From: CAZUMW01 sp964621615
GTDB lineage: Bacteria > Desulfobacterota > WTBG01 > CAIYCZ01 > CAIRTM01
Assembly: GCA_964621615.1 (NCBI GenBank)
Contig: CAZUMW010000022.1
Coordinates: 4,463-68,462 of the forward strand
Direction: 5' to 3'
DNA: 64,000 nucleotides
Made by a program: the position numbers and the translations under genes. Below, one piece after another: positions 53,320-61,769 of the stretch (positions within the stretch are counted from its first letter, which is position 1; each line of letters begins with the position of its first letter). The notes beneath the pieces are model-generated. The model was not told the DNA's origin, did not search any database, and saw nothing but the letters and a program-made list of their open reading frames with translations.

Positions 53320-54093
53320 TTACATCCCTCCAAGCATATACGGCGCCCTGGTTACGATGAAATGATATTCGGAAGGGGAAATGCCGAATCCCATGCGCAG
53401 GTAGATGATGACCACCGCAAGGTTTATGAGCTGCAGCTTGAGCCATGCGCTGCGCGGTACCCTGTTGCGCTTGAACAATCGCCACGCGCACAGGAAATAC
53501 AGAACGAACCATAGGTACATGAACACGATCGACGCTATCCACCAGCCTCTGGCGCCCGAGGGGTTGTTTGCCTTGACGGTCCCGTAGTATGCAAGAAGCG
53601 GTGCATTCTGCCGGGTTATCCTGGTGCCTTTTTCAAAAGACCCGTAATCATCGGCCAGATATTTTCCCACCTGGTCGTCAGGAGCCTTTTCTTCCACGCG
53701 CAGGCCCATGCCGATCGATTCACAGAACATATCAGACATAAACCCGGTCAGCAGTGCGATCAGGATGAATGCAACCGCGCCGATACGGGCCGCTTTGGCA
53801 TAGGCCCAGTCCTTGAGCACCCATTTATAGAACAGGCCGATAAGGAGCGCGACAGTTACCCCCAGCAGGGCCCCTGAGAAAACGCCGAAAAACCGGCTCA
53901 TATAATAGCTGTCCGACATGCCGCTGAAATACCCGCACAGCTTCATGAACGAGCCCGGGTACATCATCGTATCGATGAAGCGGAATTTTGCATCCGCGGT
54001 CCCGAACGTTTTTCCGAAAAAATAGCCGGGTATGGCCAGCTCCAGCCATATGGCGCTTTTTGTCCAGAAATCGAGATTGCTCATGTCTTTCAC
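53320..54093 (-). CDS. Multi-pass membrane protein of the AOR operon
   Basis: 257 residues from a GTG start (54093), with AAAGGAGA seven bases ahead. At least four membrane helices are visible (LLGVTVALLIGLFYKW, AVAFILIALLTGFM, ASIVFMYLWFVLYFLC, INLAVVIIYLRMGF). Not a recognised family. It contains histidine and cysteine (MFCESIG, YHFIV) but no obvious heme-ligand pair. Its stop region carries the ribosome site for the polyferredoxin gene, so the two are translationally coupled; a role as membrane partner is inferred from that. Confidence 0.7.
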   Translation of the reverse strand: MKDMSNLDFWTKSAIWLELAIPGYFFGKTFGTADAKFRFIDTMMYPGSFMKLCGYFSGMSDSYYMSRFFGVFSGALLGVTVALLIGLFYKWVLKDWAYAKAARIGAVAFILIALLTGFMSDMFCESIGMGLRVEEKAPDDQVGKYLADDYGSFEKGTRITRQNAPLLAYYGTVKANNPSGARGWWIASIVFMYLWFVLYFLCAWRLFKRNRVPRSAWLKLQLINLAVVIIYLRMGFGISPSEYHFIVTRAPYMLGGM

Positions 54094-54125
54094 GGCCGGT
54101 CTCCTTTGCCGGAAGCAGTGTTTTG

Positions 54126-54626
54126 TTATGAGGCGCTGCTTTCGGATGATCGGGGGGAGGAGTGTGCCGACAGCGCTGCTGCCCGTTCCAAAAGAGCTGC
54201 CGCCTCGGACAGCGCATCTGCAAGGCGTTTTTGTTCTTCGGGGTCAAGATGGTGAACAATGCGGCTTAGCGTGCTTATCTGGCCGGACCTGAATTCCGAA
54301 ATGCTTTTTTTGCCCTTCGCTGTCAGCTGTATATCGGAAAAGCGCCGGTTGTGCGGATTCGTTGTTTTGGTCACATACCCGGCCGTCTCGAGCCGGTGCA
54401 CGATATTGTTGATGCTTGCAATTGACTTTCCCAGGCGGGTGCTCATTTCTGAAATGTGAACCACATCCTGCTCGTTGAAAAACGACAGCACCTGCATCTG
54501 CGTTACGGTCATAGACGGTGTTTTCTTTTTCAGGTTTCTGCCGAAATCAAGCGAGCGCAGCATTTTCTGCAAATTGATATACAGCATTCGGATTATCTGG
54601 TCGGCTGAATGTGCGTTTTGTTTCAT
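54126..54626 (-). CDS. MarR family transcriptional regulator of the AOR operon
   Basis: 166 residues with the MarR winged helix (SVSQMQV-like TVTQMQVLSFF, then STRLGKSIASINNIVHRLE and the wing NPHNRRFSDIQLT). MarR dimers bind palindromes and are released by small ligands. The palindrome over its own promoter (54660-54696) marks likely autoregulation and repression of the seven downstream genes. The ligand, possibly an aldehyde or acid, is unknown. GGGAGAG precedes the ATG. The next gene starts 32 bases on. Confidence 0.9.
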   Translation of the reverse strand: MKQNAHSADQIIRMLYINLQKMLRSLDFGRNLKKKTPSMTVTQMQVLSFFNEQDVVHISEMSTRLGKSIASINNIVHRLETAGYVTKTTNPHNRRFSDIQLTAKGKKSISEFRSGQISTLSRIVHHLDPEEQKRLADALSEAAALLERAAALSAHSSPRSSESSAS

Positions 54627-54659
54627 TGTCAGGCTCTCCCGAAGAAATTACACTAACAC

Positions 54660-54696
54660 ATACTATACATGTGTATACTATATAGATGTATAGTAT
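54660..54696. promoter_or_regulatory. Palindromic operator of the first MarR regulator
   Basis: ATACTATACAT (54660-54670) is perfectly matched by ATGTATAGTAT (54686-54696), and TATACA-TG-TGTATA (54665-54678) is an inner palindrome. Together they cover the -10 region and start site of the minus-strand promoter, as expected for a repressor-type operator. Confidence 0.7.
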
Positions 54697-54704
54697 TTTG
54701 TCAA
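54677..54704 (-). promoter_or_regulatory. Promoter of the AOR operon
   Basis: On the minus strand TTGACA (54704-54699), 16 bases, TATAGT (54682-54677). The leader is short, about 45 bases to the MarR start at 54626. Confidence 0.7.
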
Positions 54705-54871
54705 GAGGTTTTTTTGTGTGCCTTTGCTTTTACGGGAGCCGGTGGTAAACATAAAAGCGGGTATCCATGAATAATAAAATCACAAATACATGGAAAACAC
54801 TGAATTGCTGTGCCGCAGGAGGGAACATACCCGGCTGCTCCGGTACATTCAAAAAAATTTTCATGCGGGCC

Positions 54872-54899
54872 TTGACAACGGCTCATTTACTTTTATAAT
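54872..54899 (+). promoter_or_regulatory. Consensus promoter of the MarR-RND operon
   Basis: TTGACA (54872-54877), 16 bases, TATAAT (54894-54899), both hexamers perfect. The predicted start near 54906 supports a MarR start codon downstream of 54914. The region between the two MarR promoters (54711-54870) holds no gene; it has CCATG/CATGG arms near 54768-54793. Confidence 0.8.
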
Positions 54900-54915
54900 A
54901 TTTATATATATAAAT
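54900..54915. promoter_or_regulatory. Palindromic operator of the second MarR regulator
   Basis: ATTTATATATATAAAT is a perfect 16-bp palindrome immediately after the -10 box and across the predicted start, a placement that would block transcription when bound. Confidence 0.55.
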
Positions 54916-54949
54916 GTTATCTAACAGAATAATTTGTCTGCTTACTATT

Positions 54950-55414
54950 ATGTTGAAGAAATACAACTCCTACACACAGCTTGAAGAAAAGATGAAGATC
55001 ATGGGGCAGTTTTTCAGCGAGTATTTCCGCCGCACCATGAACAGCTCTGTCATGAATGACAAAGGAGATTTTACCCTGCTCGAGCTGAAAGGTCTTTCGG
55101 CCTTTGTCGATGTCGATTGTGAATACACCATGAGCGAGCTCAGCAAAAATGCCCATCTGCCTCTGCCGAATATGAGTGCTATTGTCGACCGGTTTGAAAA
55201 AAGCGGCATTGCGGAGCGCCGGCGCGACACCCGGGACCGCCGCGTGGTGCGGGTCCATCTGACAGAAAAGGGAAAAAAGATGCTGTATGCATTTATTGAA
55301 AACAGAACGGCGGAGCTTGAGCGAACCCTGGGCAAGCTGAGCGAAAAAGATCGTCAGCAGCTTTTTGAATCGCTGGAAACAGCGCTTCGAATACTGCAAA
55401 AAATAACCGATTGA
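54950..55414 (+). CDS. MarR family regulator of the RND operon
   Basis: 154 residues from the ATG at 54950; the ATG at 54914 lies within the operator just after the predicted start, and an ATG at 54992 is a shorter alternative. The winged helix reads YTMSELSKNAHLPLPNMSAIVDRFE with wing RRDTRDRRVVRVHLT. The first MarR of the window has a different recognition helix, so the two have separate targets. It stands 19 bases upstream of the adaptor gene and probably represses the pump operon, with pump substrates as inducers. Confidence 0.88.
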   Translation: MLKKYNSYTQLEEKMKIMGQFFSEYFRRTMNSSVMNDKGDFTLLELKGLSAFVDVDCEYTMSELSKNAHLPLPNMSAIVDRFEKSGIAERRRDTRDRRVVRVHLTEKGKKMLYAFIENRTAELERTLGKLSEKDRQQLFESLETALRILQKITD

Positions 55415-55433
55415 GCAGGAGATTCATTTATAT

Positions 55434-56507
55434 ATGAAAACCGATGGAATAATCCGCAGCACGGTGCTGCTGTTTTTTCTTCTGAGCGTCTGTGCCGGAT
55501 GCGGTAACGACAGCACCGCAGCACGAAAAATCCTTCAGGACAAAAAACCTGTGCAGGAACCGCTGCCATCCGGTAATCGTACCGTGGCGGTAACTCTCAT
55601 GGCGGTTCCGGAACAGGTGACCGGCATGGGTACCGCCCAGGCGTTTCGCCGCGTGGCCGTCAGTCCCGAAATTTCAGGGAAAGTGGCCGCGCTTCACGGC
55701 GATGTCGGCATGAGGGCTGAAAAGGGAGACATGCTGATCGAGCTCGAGCGGGAAGCCCGTCAGATAACCCTTCAAAAACAGCAGGCGCTGCTTGAAAAAG
55801 CCCGGGCAACACACAAAAAACTGGCCAGGGACAAAAAGAAAGCGGAGGCGCTGTTTAAAGACGGTATCATGTCCGACACCGAATATGACGGGATCCGTCT
55901 TGACCGGCAGCTGGCAGAGGCGGACCTCGAGCTGGCAGAGGCCAATGTTGCAGCGGCCCGAAAAGACCTCAAGGATACGCGCATCAGGGCGCCTTTTTCC
56001 GGCAGCATCGCACGCAGGTCGACCGAGCTGGGCGATTTCGTCACGCCGGGAAAGGAGCTGCTCACCCTTGTCGACATAGCTGCCGTCAAAATCGTCATTC
56101 ATGTATCAGAGCTCGATGTGCCGGGAATTACGCCCGGCTGCAGCGCATCCGTGCGCATCGACAGCCTTCCCGGCACGACGTTTTCAGGAACGGTTCATTC
56201 AATCGGGCTGACCGCGGACGATACAACCAGATGCTATCCGGTTGAGATTATCGCCCAGAATCCCGGCGGCTCTATACTCCCCGGGATGGTTGCCCGGGTG
56301 GCCATTACCGCAACCGGCTCCAAAAATGTTCTGACGGTCCCGCGGGCGGCGGTAACCCGGCGAAACGGCATCATGACCGTTACCGTGATCGAGGGGAACA
56401 CAACGGTAGAGCGTGAAATTGTCATGGGCGCTGTCCGCGAGGGAATGGCGATTATCTCAGAGGGGCTTACCGAAAACGATACCGTGGTTCTTCCGCGTGA
56501 GTCCTGA
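55434..56507 (+). CDS. RND efflux adaptor (membrane fusion lipoprotein)
   Basis: 357 residues. A lipoprotein signal (LFFLLSVCAGC) precedes a barrel-sandwich/lipoyl half-motif (GKVAALHGDVGMRAEKGDMLIELE), an alpha-helical hairpin (about 100-165; LLEKARATHKKLARDKKKAE, QLAEADLELAEANV) and beta-barrel segments with RAPFSGSIARRSTE. It links the inner membrane pump to an outer membrane channel. It is second in the operon; no TolC-like gene follows, so the channel is encoded elsewhere. Confidence 0.93.
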   Translation: MKTDGIIRSTVLLFFLLSVCAGCGNDSTAARKILQDKKPVQEPLPSGNRTVAVTLMAVPEQVTGMGTAQAFRRVAVSPEISGKVAALHGDVGMRAEKGDMLIELEREARQITLQKQQALLEKARATHKKLARDKKKAEALFKDGIMSDTEYDGIRLDRQLAEADLELAEANVAAARKDLKDTRIRAPFSGSIARRSTELGDFVTPGKELLTLVDIAAVKIVIHVSELDVPGITPGCSASVRIDSLPGTTFSGTVHSIGLTADDTTRCYPVEIIAQNPGGSILPGMVARVAITATGSKNVLTVPRAAVTRRNGIMTVTVIEGNTTVEREIVMGAVREGMAIISEGLTENDTVVLPRES

Positions 56508-56593
56508 TCCGCAAGTAAGACCCAGACCGTGTTCCCATGCAGCCGTGTGGCTGTCACGGGATAACCCGCTGTAAAAGAGAAAAAGAGCCTGCT

Positions 56594-59500
56594 ATGTCAC
56601 TGCCCTCGTTTTCCATAAAGCAGACCGTTTTTGTCAATCTGTTCATGTTTCTGGTCATCGCCGTGGGAATTGCGGTGTTCATCACGATTCCCAAGGAGGA
56701 ATGGCCCGATGTCCCTCTGCGCACTGTTTCCGTTACGACCATATACCAGGGTGCGTCCGCACAGGAAATGGAAAAGCTCATAACCAAGGAAATCGAGGAG
56801 GAGGTTGACGACATCGACGACATCGATTACCTGACCTCCTTTTCTTCAGAGGGCCGCTCGGTGGTTAATGTCAACTTCACCATGGAGATCGATGACATCG
56901 AGCGCAAAATTCAGAAGGTGCAGAACGAGGTCAACAAGGTGACCGATTTGCCTGAAAATGCCGAAACGCCGGAGGTCGAGCAGGTCAAGCTGCCGTTTCA
57001 GCTCATACGGATCGCTTTGATCGACGGGGCGCACGAGCGGCAGATCGGCGATATCGCCGACGACATGGCCTATGAGCTCAAGCAGATTTACGGCGTGCAG
57101 AAGGTGGAAATTACCGGCAAGCGGGAGCGAGAGGTGTGGGTGGAAGTCGACCCCTACCGGCTCGAAGGATACGGCCTTTCGCTCAATGACGTTATCCTGG
57201 CGCTCAGGCGGAAGAATCTGAATATGCCGGCAGGCACGCTCCAGCAGGCAGGAAGCGAGTTTATCGTGCGGACGGTTGGTGAGGTTGACGCCGTAGAAAG
57301 CATGCGCGACATCATCGTATCCAAAAGCCCGGACGGCGGGCATGTGTATGTGGGAGACGTTGCGCGTGTTTCCGATACGTTCGAGGAAGAAACAGTCATT
57401 GCGAAAGTAAACGGCAGGCGCTGCATCCAGCTTACCGTTTCGCAGGAGGATTACGGCAACATTACCGATATCGTTAAAGAGATCAAGCAGGTTGCGCTCT
57501 CATACCGTGACCGGCTGCCCCCGGGTGCGGATATTGTGTTTTTTCAGGACAATTCGCGGTATCTGCAAAAGCGGCTTTCCATTTTGTACTCAAGCGGGGT
57601 AACGGGCTTTTTTCTGGTGCTGGTGAGCCTGTTTCTGTTTATCGGCGGCCGCCCGGCGGTGCTTGCCATTATCGGTATGCCCGCGGCTTTCTGCGCGACC
57701 GTTATTTTAATGGATATAACCGGCATCACGGTAAATTCCCTGTCGCTGTTTTCCGTCATTATCGTTATCGGCATGATTGTGGATGACGCCATCATCGTCA
57801 CCGAAAACGTCTACCGCTACATAGAGCAGGGGATGCCGGTGAGGAAGGCGGCCGCCCTTGGCGCCGAAGAAGTGATGTGGCCGGTTGTTGCCGCTATCGC
57901 AACGACCGTTGCCGCATTTTCGCCCATGCTGCTTATGACCGGCCCGCTGGGGCAGTTTATGAGCACGGTTCCCAAGGTTGTCTGCTTTGCGCTGCTTGCC
58001 TCCCTGTGGGAGGCGTTTTTTATCCTGCCGTCACACCTTGCCGATTTCGCACGACCCTCACACGCAAACGTGAGCCGCGGATCCTCCAGCGTCTGGTTTC
58101 AGAAGCTGCAGAATATTTATACTGCGGTTCTGTCCGGAGCGCTCCGGCGCCGCTATCTGGTGCTTGCGGTGCTGGTGTGCGTTTCCGCCGTTATTTTTTT
58201 GCTTTCGTTTGCAACCCTTGATTTTATCCTTTTTCCCAAGCAGGATTTTGAAACCGTGGTTATACGGATGGAGGCTCCCCAGAATACGCCGCTTGCCGTC
58301 ACTGAAAAGGTAGCTGCGCGCGCTGAAGAGGCTATTCTGTCGCTGCCTGAAGGCGAGATTCTTTCCGTTTCCACAACTGTCGGGCAAAAGCTGGCCAATC
58401 TGGGCTTCAAGGAGGGGGGCAACGATCTGGGGAGCAATGTCTGTCAGTTTGAGCTGCGCCTGAGCGCCTCCTATGAGCGCACCCGCAGCGGGGATGCGAT
58501 TGTGGATGACATCAGGGAGCGCCTCGACGCACTTCCGTGGGGCGATTATTTCACGTTTGAAAAAAGAAGCATCGGGCCCCCGGTGGGTCGTCCGGTTGCG
58601 GTTCGCATAATGGGCGATGAGTTCGACACCCTGCAGCATATCGGCTCGCGGGTCATGGGCCAGCTGGCCCAAATCAGGGGCGTGGTCGATATCGCACAGG
58701 ATTTCCGCCCCGGAAAAGATGAAATCAGAGTGACGGTGGATGAAGACAGGGCTTCGCTGTACGGGCTGTCTGTTGAAGCCGTCGCGCTTTCGGTGCAGCA
58801 TGCCTATATGGGCGGAGCGGCATCGGAATACACCGACAGAAATGAGGAAATCGACATTATCGTCAAGCTCGATGAGCGTATTAAAAACAATCTCGACTAT
58901 ATCGGCAACATGAAAATAAAAACCCCCGACGGAGCCCTGATACCGGTGAAGAACGTGGCCCTGGTCGAGCGGGCCCCCGGGTTCGGGAAAATCAGGCGCT
59001 ATGACCAGAACCGCGTCATAAACGTTACGGCCAATATAGCGCCGGGTGCGAACAACTCGCGCGATGTTATTTTTGAGCTCGAGCGGCGAATGGAACCGAT
59101 CCTGAAACAGTTCCCCGGCTACCAGCTGAGCTATGGCGGTGAGTTCGAGGAAACCGAGCGGTCCATGACATCGCTTTTTGAGGCATTCGGGCTTGCGCTG
59201 TTTCTGATTTACATGATTCTGGCGACCATGTTCCAGTCCTTTATCCAGCCATTTCTGATCATGCTGTCCATCCCTTTTGCCGCGCTTGGTGTGTTTGTGG
59301 GGCTGGTTGTCATGCAGACCCCGATGGGCATGATGTCTTTTCTGGGGGTTATCGCGCTCGCCGGAATCGTGGTGAACGACTCGATCGTGCTTATCGACTT
59401 TATCAACCGGCGCCGGGCCGAAGTGCACACCCCGGATGAAATTATGCCGGCGATCATCGAGTCCTGCAAAACGCGACTGCGCCCCATACTGCTTACCGAG

Positions 59501-59680
59501 ATTACAACCATATTCGGCCTGCTGCCCCTGGCGCTTGGCATATTCGGCCGTGAGGTGCTCATGACGCCCATGGCTATCGCTATCGTGTGGGGCCTTTTGT
59601 TCTCCAGCGTGCTGACCCTGCTGATCATCCCCTGCTTTTATCTGGTGTTTGAGGATATTAAGGCAAAAACGGGCAGATAG
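56594..59680 (+). CDS. RND efflux pump permease (AcrB/HAE1-like)
   Basis: 1028 residues from the ATG at 56594 (MSLPSFSIKQT), since the signature begins there; a longer frame starts at 56537. The typical RND layout is visible: helix 1, large periplasmic loop, helices 2-6 with VIVIGMIVDDAIIVTEN, helix 7, second loop (SYGGEFEETERSM) and helices 8-12 with VIALAGIVVNDSIVL. Helix 4 has paired aspartates (VDDA), the proton-relay position. It exports lipophilic compounds by proton antiport. The substrate range cannot be read from sequence. Confidence 0.95.
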   Translation: MSLPSFSIKQTVFVNLFMFLVIAVGIAVFITIPKEEWPDVPLRTVSVTTIYQGASAQEMEKLITKEIEEEVDDIDDIDYLTSFSSEGRSVVNVNFTMEIDDIERKIQKVQNEVNKVTDLPENAETPEVEQVKLPFQLIRIALIDGAHERQIGDIADDMAYELKQIYGVQKVEITGKREREVWVEVDPYRLEGYGLSLNDVILALRRKNLNMPAGTLQQAGSEFIVRTVGEVDAVESMRDIIVSKSPDGGHVYVGDVARVSDTFEEETVIAKVNGRRCIQLTVSQEDYGNITDIVKEIKQVALSYRDRLPPGADIVFFQDNSRYLQKRLSILYSSGVTGFFLVLVSLFLFIGGRPAVLAIIGMPAAFCATVILMDITGITVNSLSLFSVIIVIGMIVDDAIIVTENVYRYIEQGMPVRKAAALGAEEVMWPVVAAIATTVAAFSPMLLMTGPLGQFMSTVPKVVCFALLASLWEAFFILPSHLADFARPSHANVSRGSSSVWFQKLQNIYTAVLSGALRRRYLVLAVLVCVSAVIFLLSFATLDFILFPKQDFETVVIRMEAPQNTPLAVTEKVAARAEEAILSLPEGEILSVSTTVGQKLANLGFKEGGNDLGSNVCQFELRLSASYERTRSGDAIVDDIRERLDALPWGDYFTFEKRSIGPPVGRPVAVRIMGDEFDTLQHIGSRVMGQLAQIRGVVDIAQDFRPGKDEIRVTVDEDRASLYGLSVEAVALSVQHAYMGGAASEYTDRNEEIDIIVKLDERIKNNLDYIGNMKIKTPDGALIPVKNVALVERAPGFGKIRRYDQNRVINVTANIAPGANNSRDVIFELERRMEPILKQFPGYQLSYGGEFEETERSMTSLFEAFGLALFLIYMILATMFQSFIQPFLIMLSIPFAALGVFVGLVVMQTPMGMMSFLGVIALAGIVVNDSIVLIDFINRRRAEVHTPDEIMPAIIESCKTRLRPILLTEITTIFGLLPLALGIFGREVLMTPMAIAIVWGLLFSSVLTLLIIPCFYLVFEDIKAKTGR

Positions 59681-59695
59681 GCATGAGGGCTCCGG

Positions 59696-59714
59696 GCCGG
59701 CTTTTCAGGCCGGC
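59696..59714 (+). terminator. Weak hairpin after the pump gene
   Basis: GCCGGC (59696-59701) pairs with GCCGGC (59709-59714) around TTTTCAG. No T-run follows, so termination may be Rho-dependent or weak. Confidence 0.3.
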
Positions 59715-59751
59715 GGCTCCGGCGCCTCACCGGCCTTGAAAAACTATTGTC

Positions 59752-59780
59752 TTGCGGCAGCCCCCGCATCGTGCTATAGT
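59752..59780 (+). promoter_or_regulatory. Extended -10 promoter of the DEAD-box helicase gene
   Basis: TTGCGG (59752-59757), 17 bases, TATAGT (59775-59780), with TGC directly before the -10. The leader to 59883 is about 95 bases, as seen for many cold-shock RNA helicases. Confidence 0.55.
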
Positions 59781-59882
59781 CAAATGAAATAAATACACAC
59801 CTCATACATCCGCCAGTTTACCGCGAACAGCTCTGCAGTTCCACAGCGATACATTGGTATTACAAAAAGGAATATTCCCCAT

Positions 59883-61613
59883 ATGCTACAGCAACGTTTC
59901 CGCGACATGGGGCTTTCTGCGCCTGTGCTCAAAGCTCTTGATACCGTGGGGTACGAAGACCCCACCCCTATTCAATCACTGATCATTCCGCATGTGCTGG
60001 CCGGCCGCGATGTGCTGGGTCAGGCACAGACCGGTACCGGCAAAACAGCCGCCTTTGCGCTGCCGCTGCTCTCACGCATCGATCTGAAACAGCAAACGCC
60101 GCAGGTGCTGGTCCTGGCGCCGACACGAGAGCTTGCCATACAGGTCGCGCAAGCCTTCCAGCGCTATGCTTCCGGCATGCAGGGGCTTCATGTGCTGCCG
60201 ATCTACGGCGGGCAGAGCTATGAGGTGCAGCTGCGGCAACTCAAACGCGGCGTGCATGTAGTGGTAGGCACCCCCGGCCGGGTAATGGATCATATGCGGC
60301 GCGAAACACTGGCGCTTACGGATCTCAGCTGTCTTGTTCTTGACGAGGCAGACGAAATGCTGCAGATGGGATTTATCGAAGATGTTGAATGGGTGCTGGA
60401 GCGGACTCCCCCGCAGCGCCAGGTGGCGCTCTTTTCGGCGACTATTCCCGGCGCAATCCGCAAAATTGCCAGAAAGCATCTTCGGAAGCCCGAAGAGGTA
60501 AATATCAAGACCCGCGCCACTCCCGCCGAGACCATTCACCAGCGCTACGTCATGGTAAACAGGCTCCACAAGCTCGACGTGCTGACCCGCATACTTGAGG
60601 CGGAGACCTTTGACGGGGTGCTTGTCTTTGTGCGCACGAAAACTGCCACAGCCGAACTCGCGGAGCGGCTTGAAGCCCGCGGCTATGGTACGGCACCGCT
60701 GAACGGCGATATTTCGCAGGCAATGCGCGAGCGCACGGTCGACCGCTTCAAGGCGGGCACGATCGACATCCTGGTAGCCACGGATGTTGCAGCAAGGGGG
60801 CTTGACGTGCAGCGCATCAGCCATGTTATTAATTACGATATCCCCTGCGATGCTGAGTCCTACGTGCATCGCGTCGGGCGCACCGGCCGTGCAGGGCGCA
60901 GCGGCGAAGCGATTCTGTTCGTCAACACCCGCGAAATGCATCTGCTGCGCATGATCGAGCGTGCTACAAAAGAAAAAATAGCAAAGATGGGCATACCCTC
61001 CATTGGCGCTGTAAACGATAAGCGCATTGCGGATTTCAAGAAGCGCATAACCGATACACTTGCAGCCGGGGAGCTGGATTTCTTCATTGAGCTGGTTGAA
61101 CAGTATCGCCGGGACAATGCTGCGGAGCCGCAACAAATTGCAGCCGCTCTTGCGAAACTGCTGCAAGGTGATACGCCCCTGCTCATGAAGGACAAACCGC
61201 CGAAGAAATGCGCAGGCGACAACGGTAATGCCGGAGTCCCGCGCCGCACAAATGCCGCCACCAAACGCGCCCGCCCCTTAGCTCCGCCCGAAGACGGACT
61301 GGAGCGCTTTCGAATCGAAGTCGGCCATGATCACAACGTCAAGCCCGGCAATATTGTCGGGGCCATTGCCAACGAAGCCGGCTTGGAAAGCCGGCATATC
61401 GGCCGCATTATGATTCATGAGGATTTCAGCACTGTGGATCTGCCGAAGGGCATGCCCCGCGACATTTTTAACACCCTGAAAAAAGTCTGGGTATCGGGCT
61501 GCCAACTGAAAATCAGCAGAATCGGGGCTGGGGAAAGCCGGCCCTCCACCGGACCGCGGGCGAAAAAGACGACCCCCCGTGCACAAAAAAACAAAGGCCG
61601 GCGGGCCGAATAG
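59883..61613 (+). CDS. DEAD-box RNA helicase with DbpA-type RNA-binding domain
   Basis: 576 residues. Motifs in order: Q (YEDPTPIQ), I (AQTGTGKT), Ia (PTRELA), II (DEAD), III (SAT), V (ARGLDV) and VI (HRVGRTGRAGR). A DbpA-like RNA-binding domain follows near 470-545 (RFRIEVGHDHNVKPGNIVGAI), then a basic tail. This is the arrangement of DeaD/CsdA. It unwinds RNA in ribosome assembly and low-temperature mRNA turnover. AAGGAA precedes the ATG. Confidence 0.95.
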   Translation: MLQQRFRDMGLSAPVLKALDTVGYEDPTPIQSLIIPHVLAGRDVLGQAQTGTGKTAAFALPLLSRIDLKQQTPQVLVLAPTRELAIQVAQAFQRYASGMQGLHVLPIYGGQSYEVQLRQLKRGVHVVVGTPGRVMDHMRRETLALTDLSCLVLDEADEMLQMGFIEDVEWVLERTPPQRQVALFSATIPGAIRKIARKHLRKPEEVNIKTRATPAETIHQRYVMVNRLHKLDVLTRILEAETFDGVLVFVRTKTATAELAERLEARGYGTAPLNGDISQAMRERTVDRFKAGTIDILVATDVAARGLDVQRISHVINYDIPCDAESYVHRVGRTGRAGRSGEAILFVNTREMHLLRMIERATKEKIAKMGIPSIGAVNDKRIADFKKRITDTLAAGELDFFIELVEQYRRDNAAEPQQIAAALAKLLQGDTPLLMKDKPPKKCAGDNGNAGVPRRTNAATKRARPLAPPEDGLERFRIEVGHDHNVKPGNIVGAIANEAGLESRHIGRIMIHEDFSTVDLPKGMPRDIFNTLKKVWVSGCQLKISRIGAGESRPSTGPRAKKTTPRAQKNKGRRAE

Positions 61614-61769
61614 CGGCTCTGGACGCTAAGGCATTTTTGTCACATAAAAAACCTGTTCACTATGGCTCTTTTTCTTGAGGGCTGGTTTTATAGTAATACA
61701 GTTTCTGATACACAACACAAAAAGCCGGTACTATCTTTGTGTAAGCCCCCCATAGCTCACCGGATATGT

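Noticed and set aside
58058..59428. 456-codon minus-strand frame
   Set aside because: Antisense to the RND permease; histidine-rich shadow composition.
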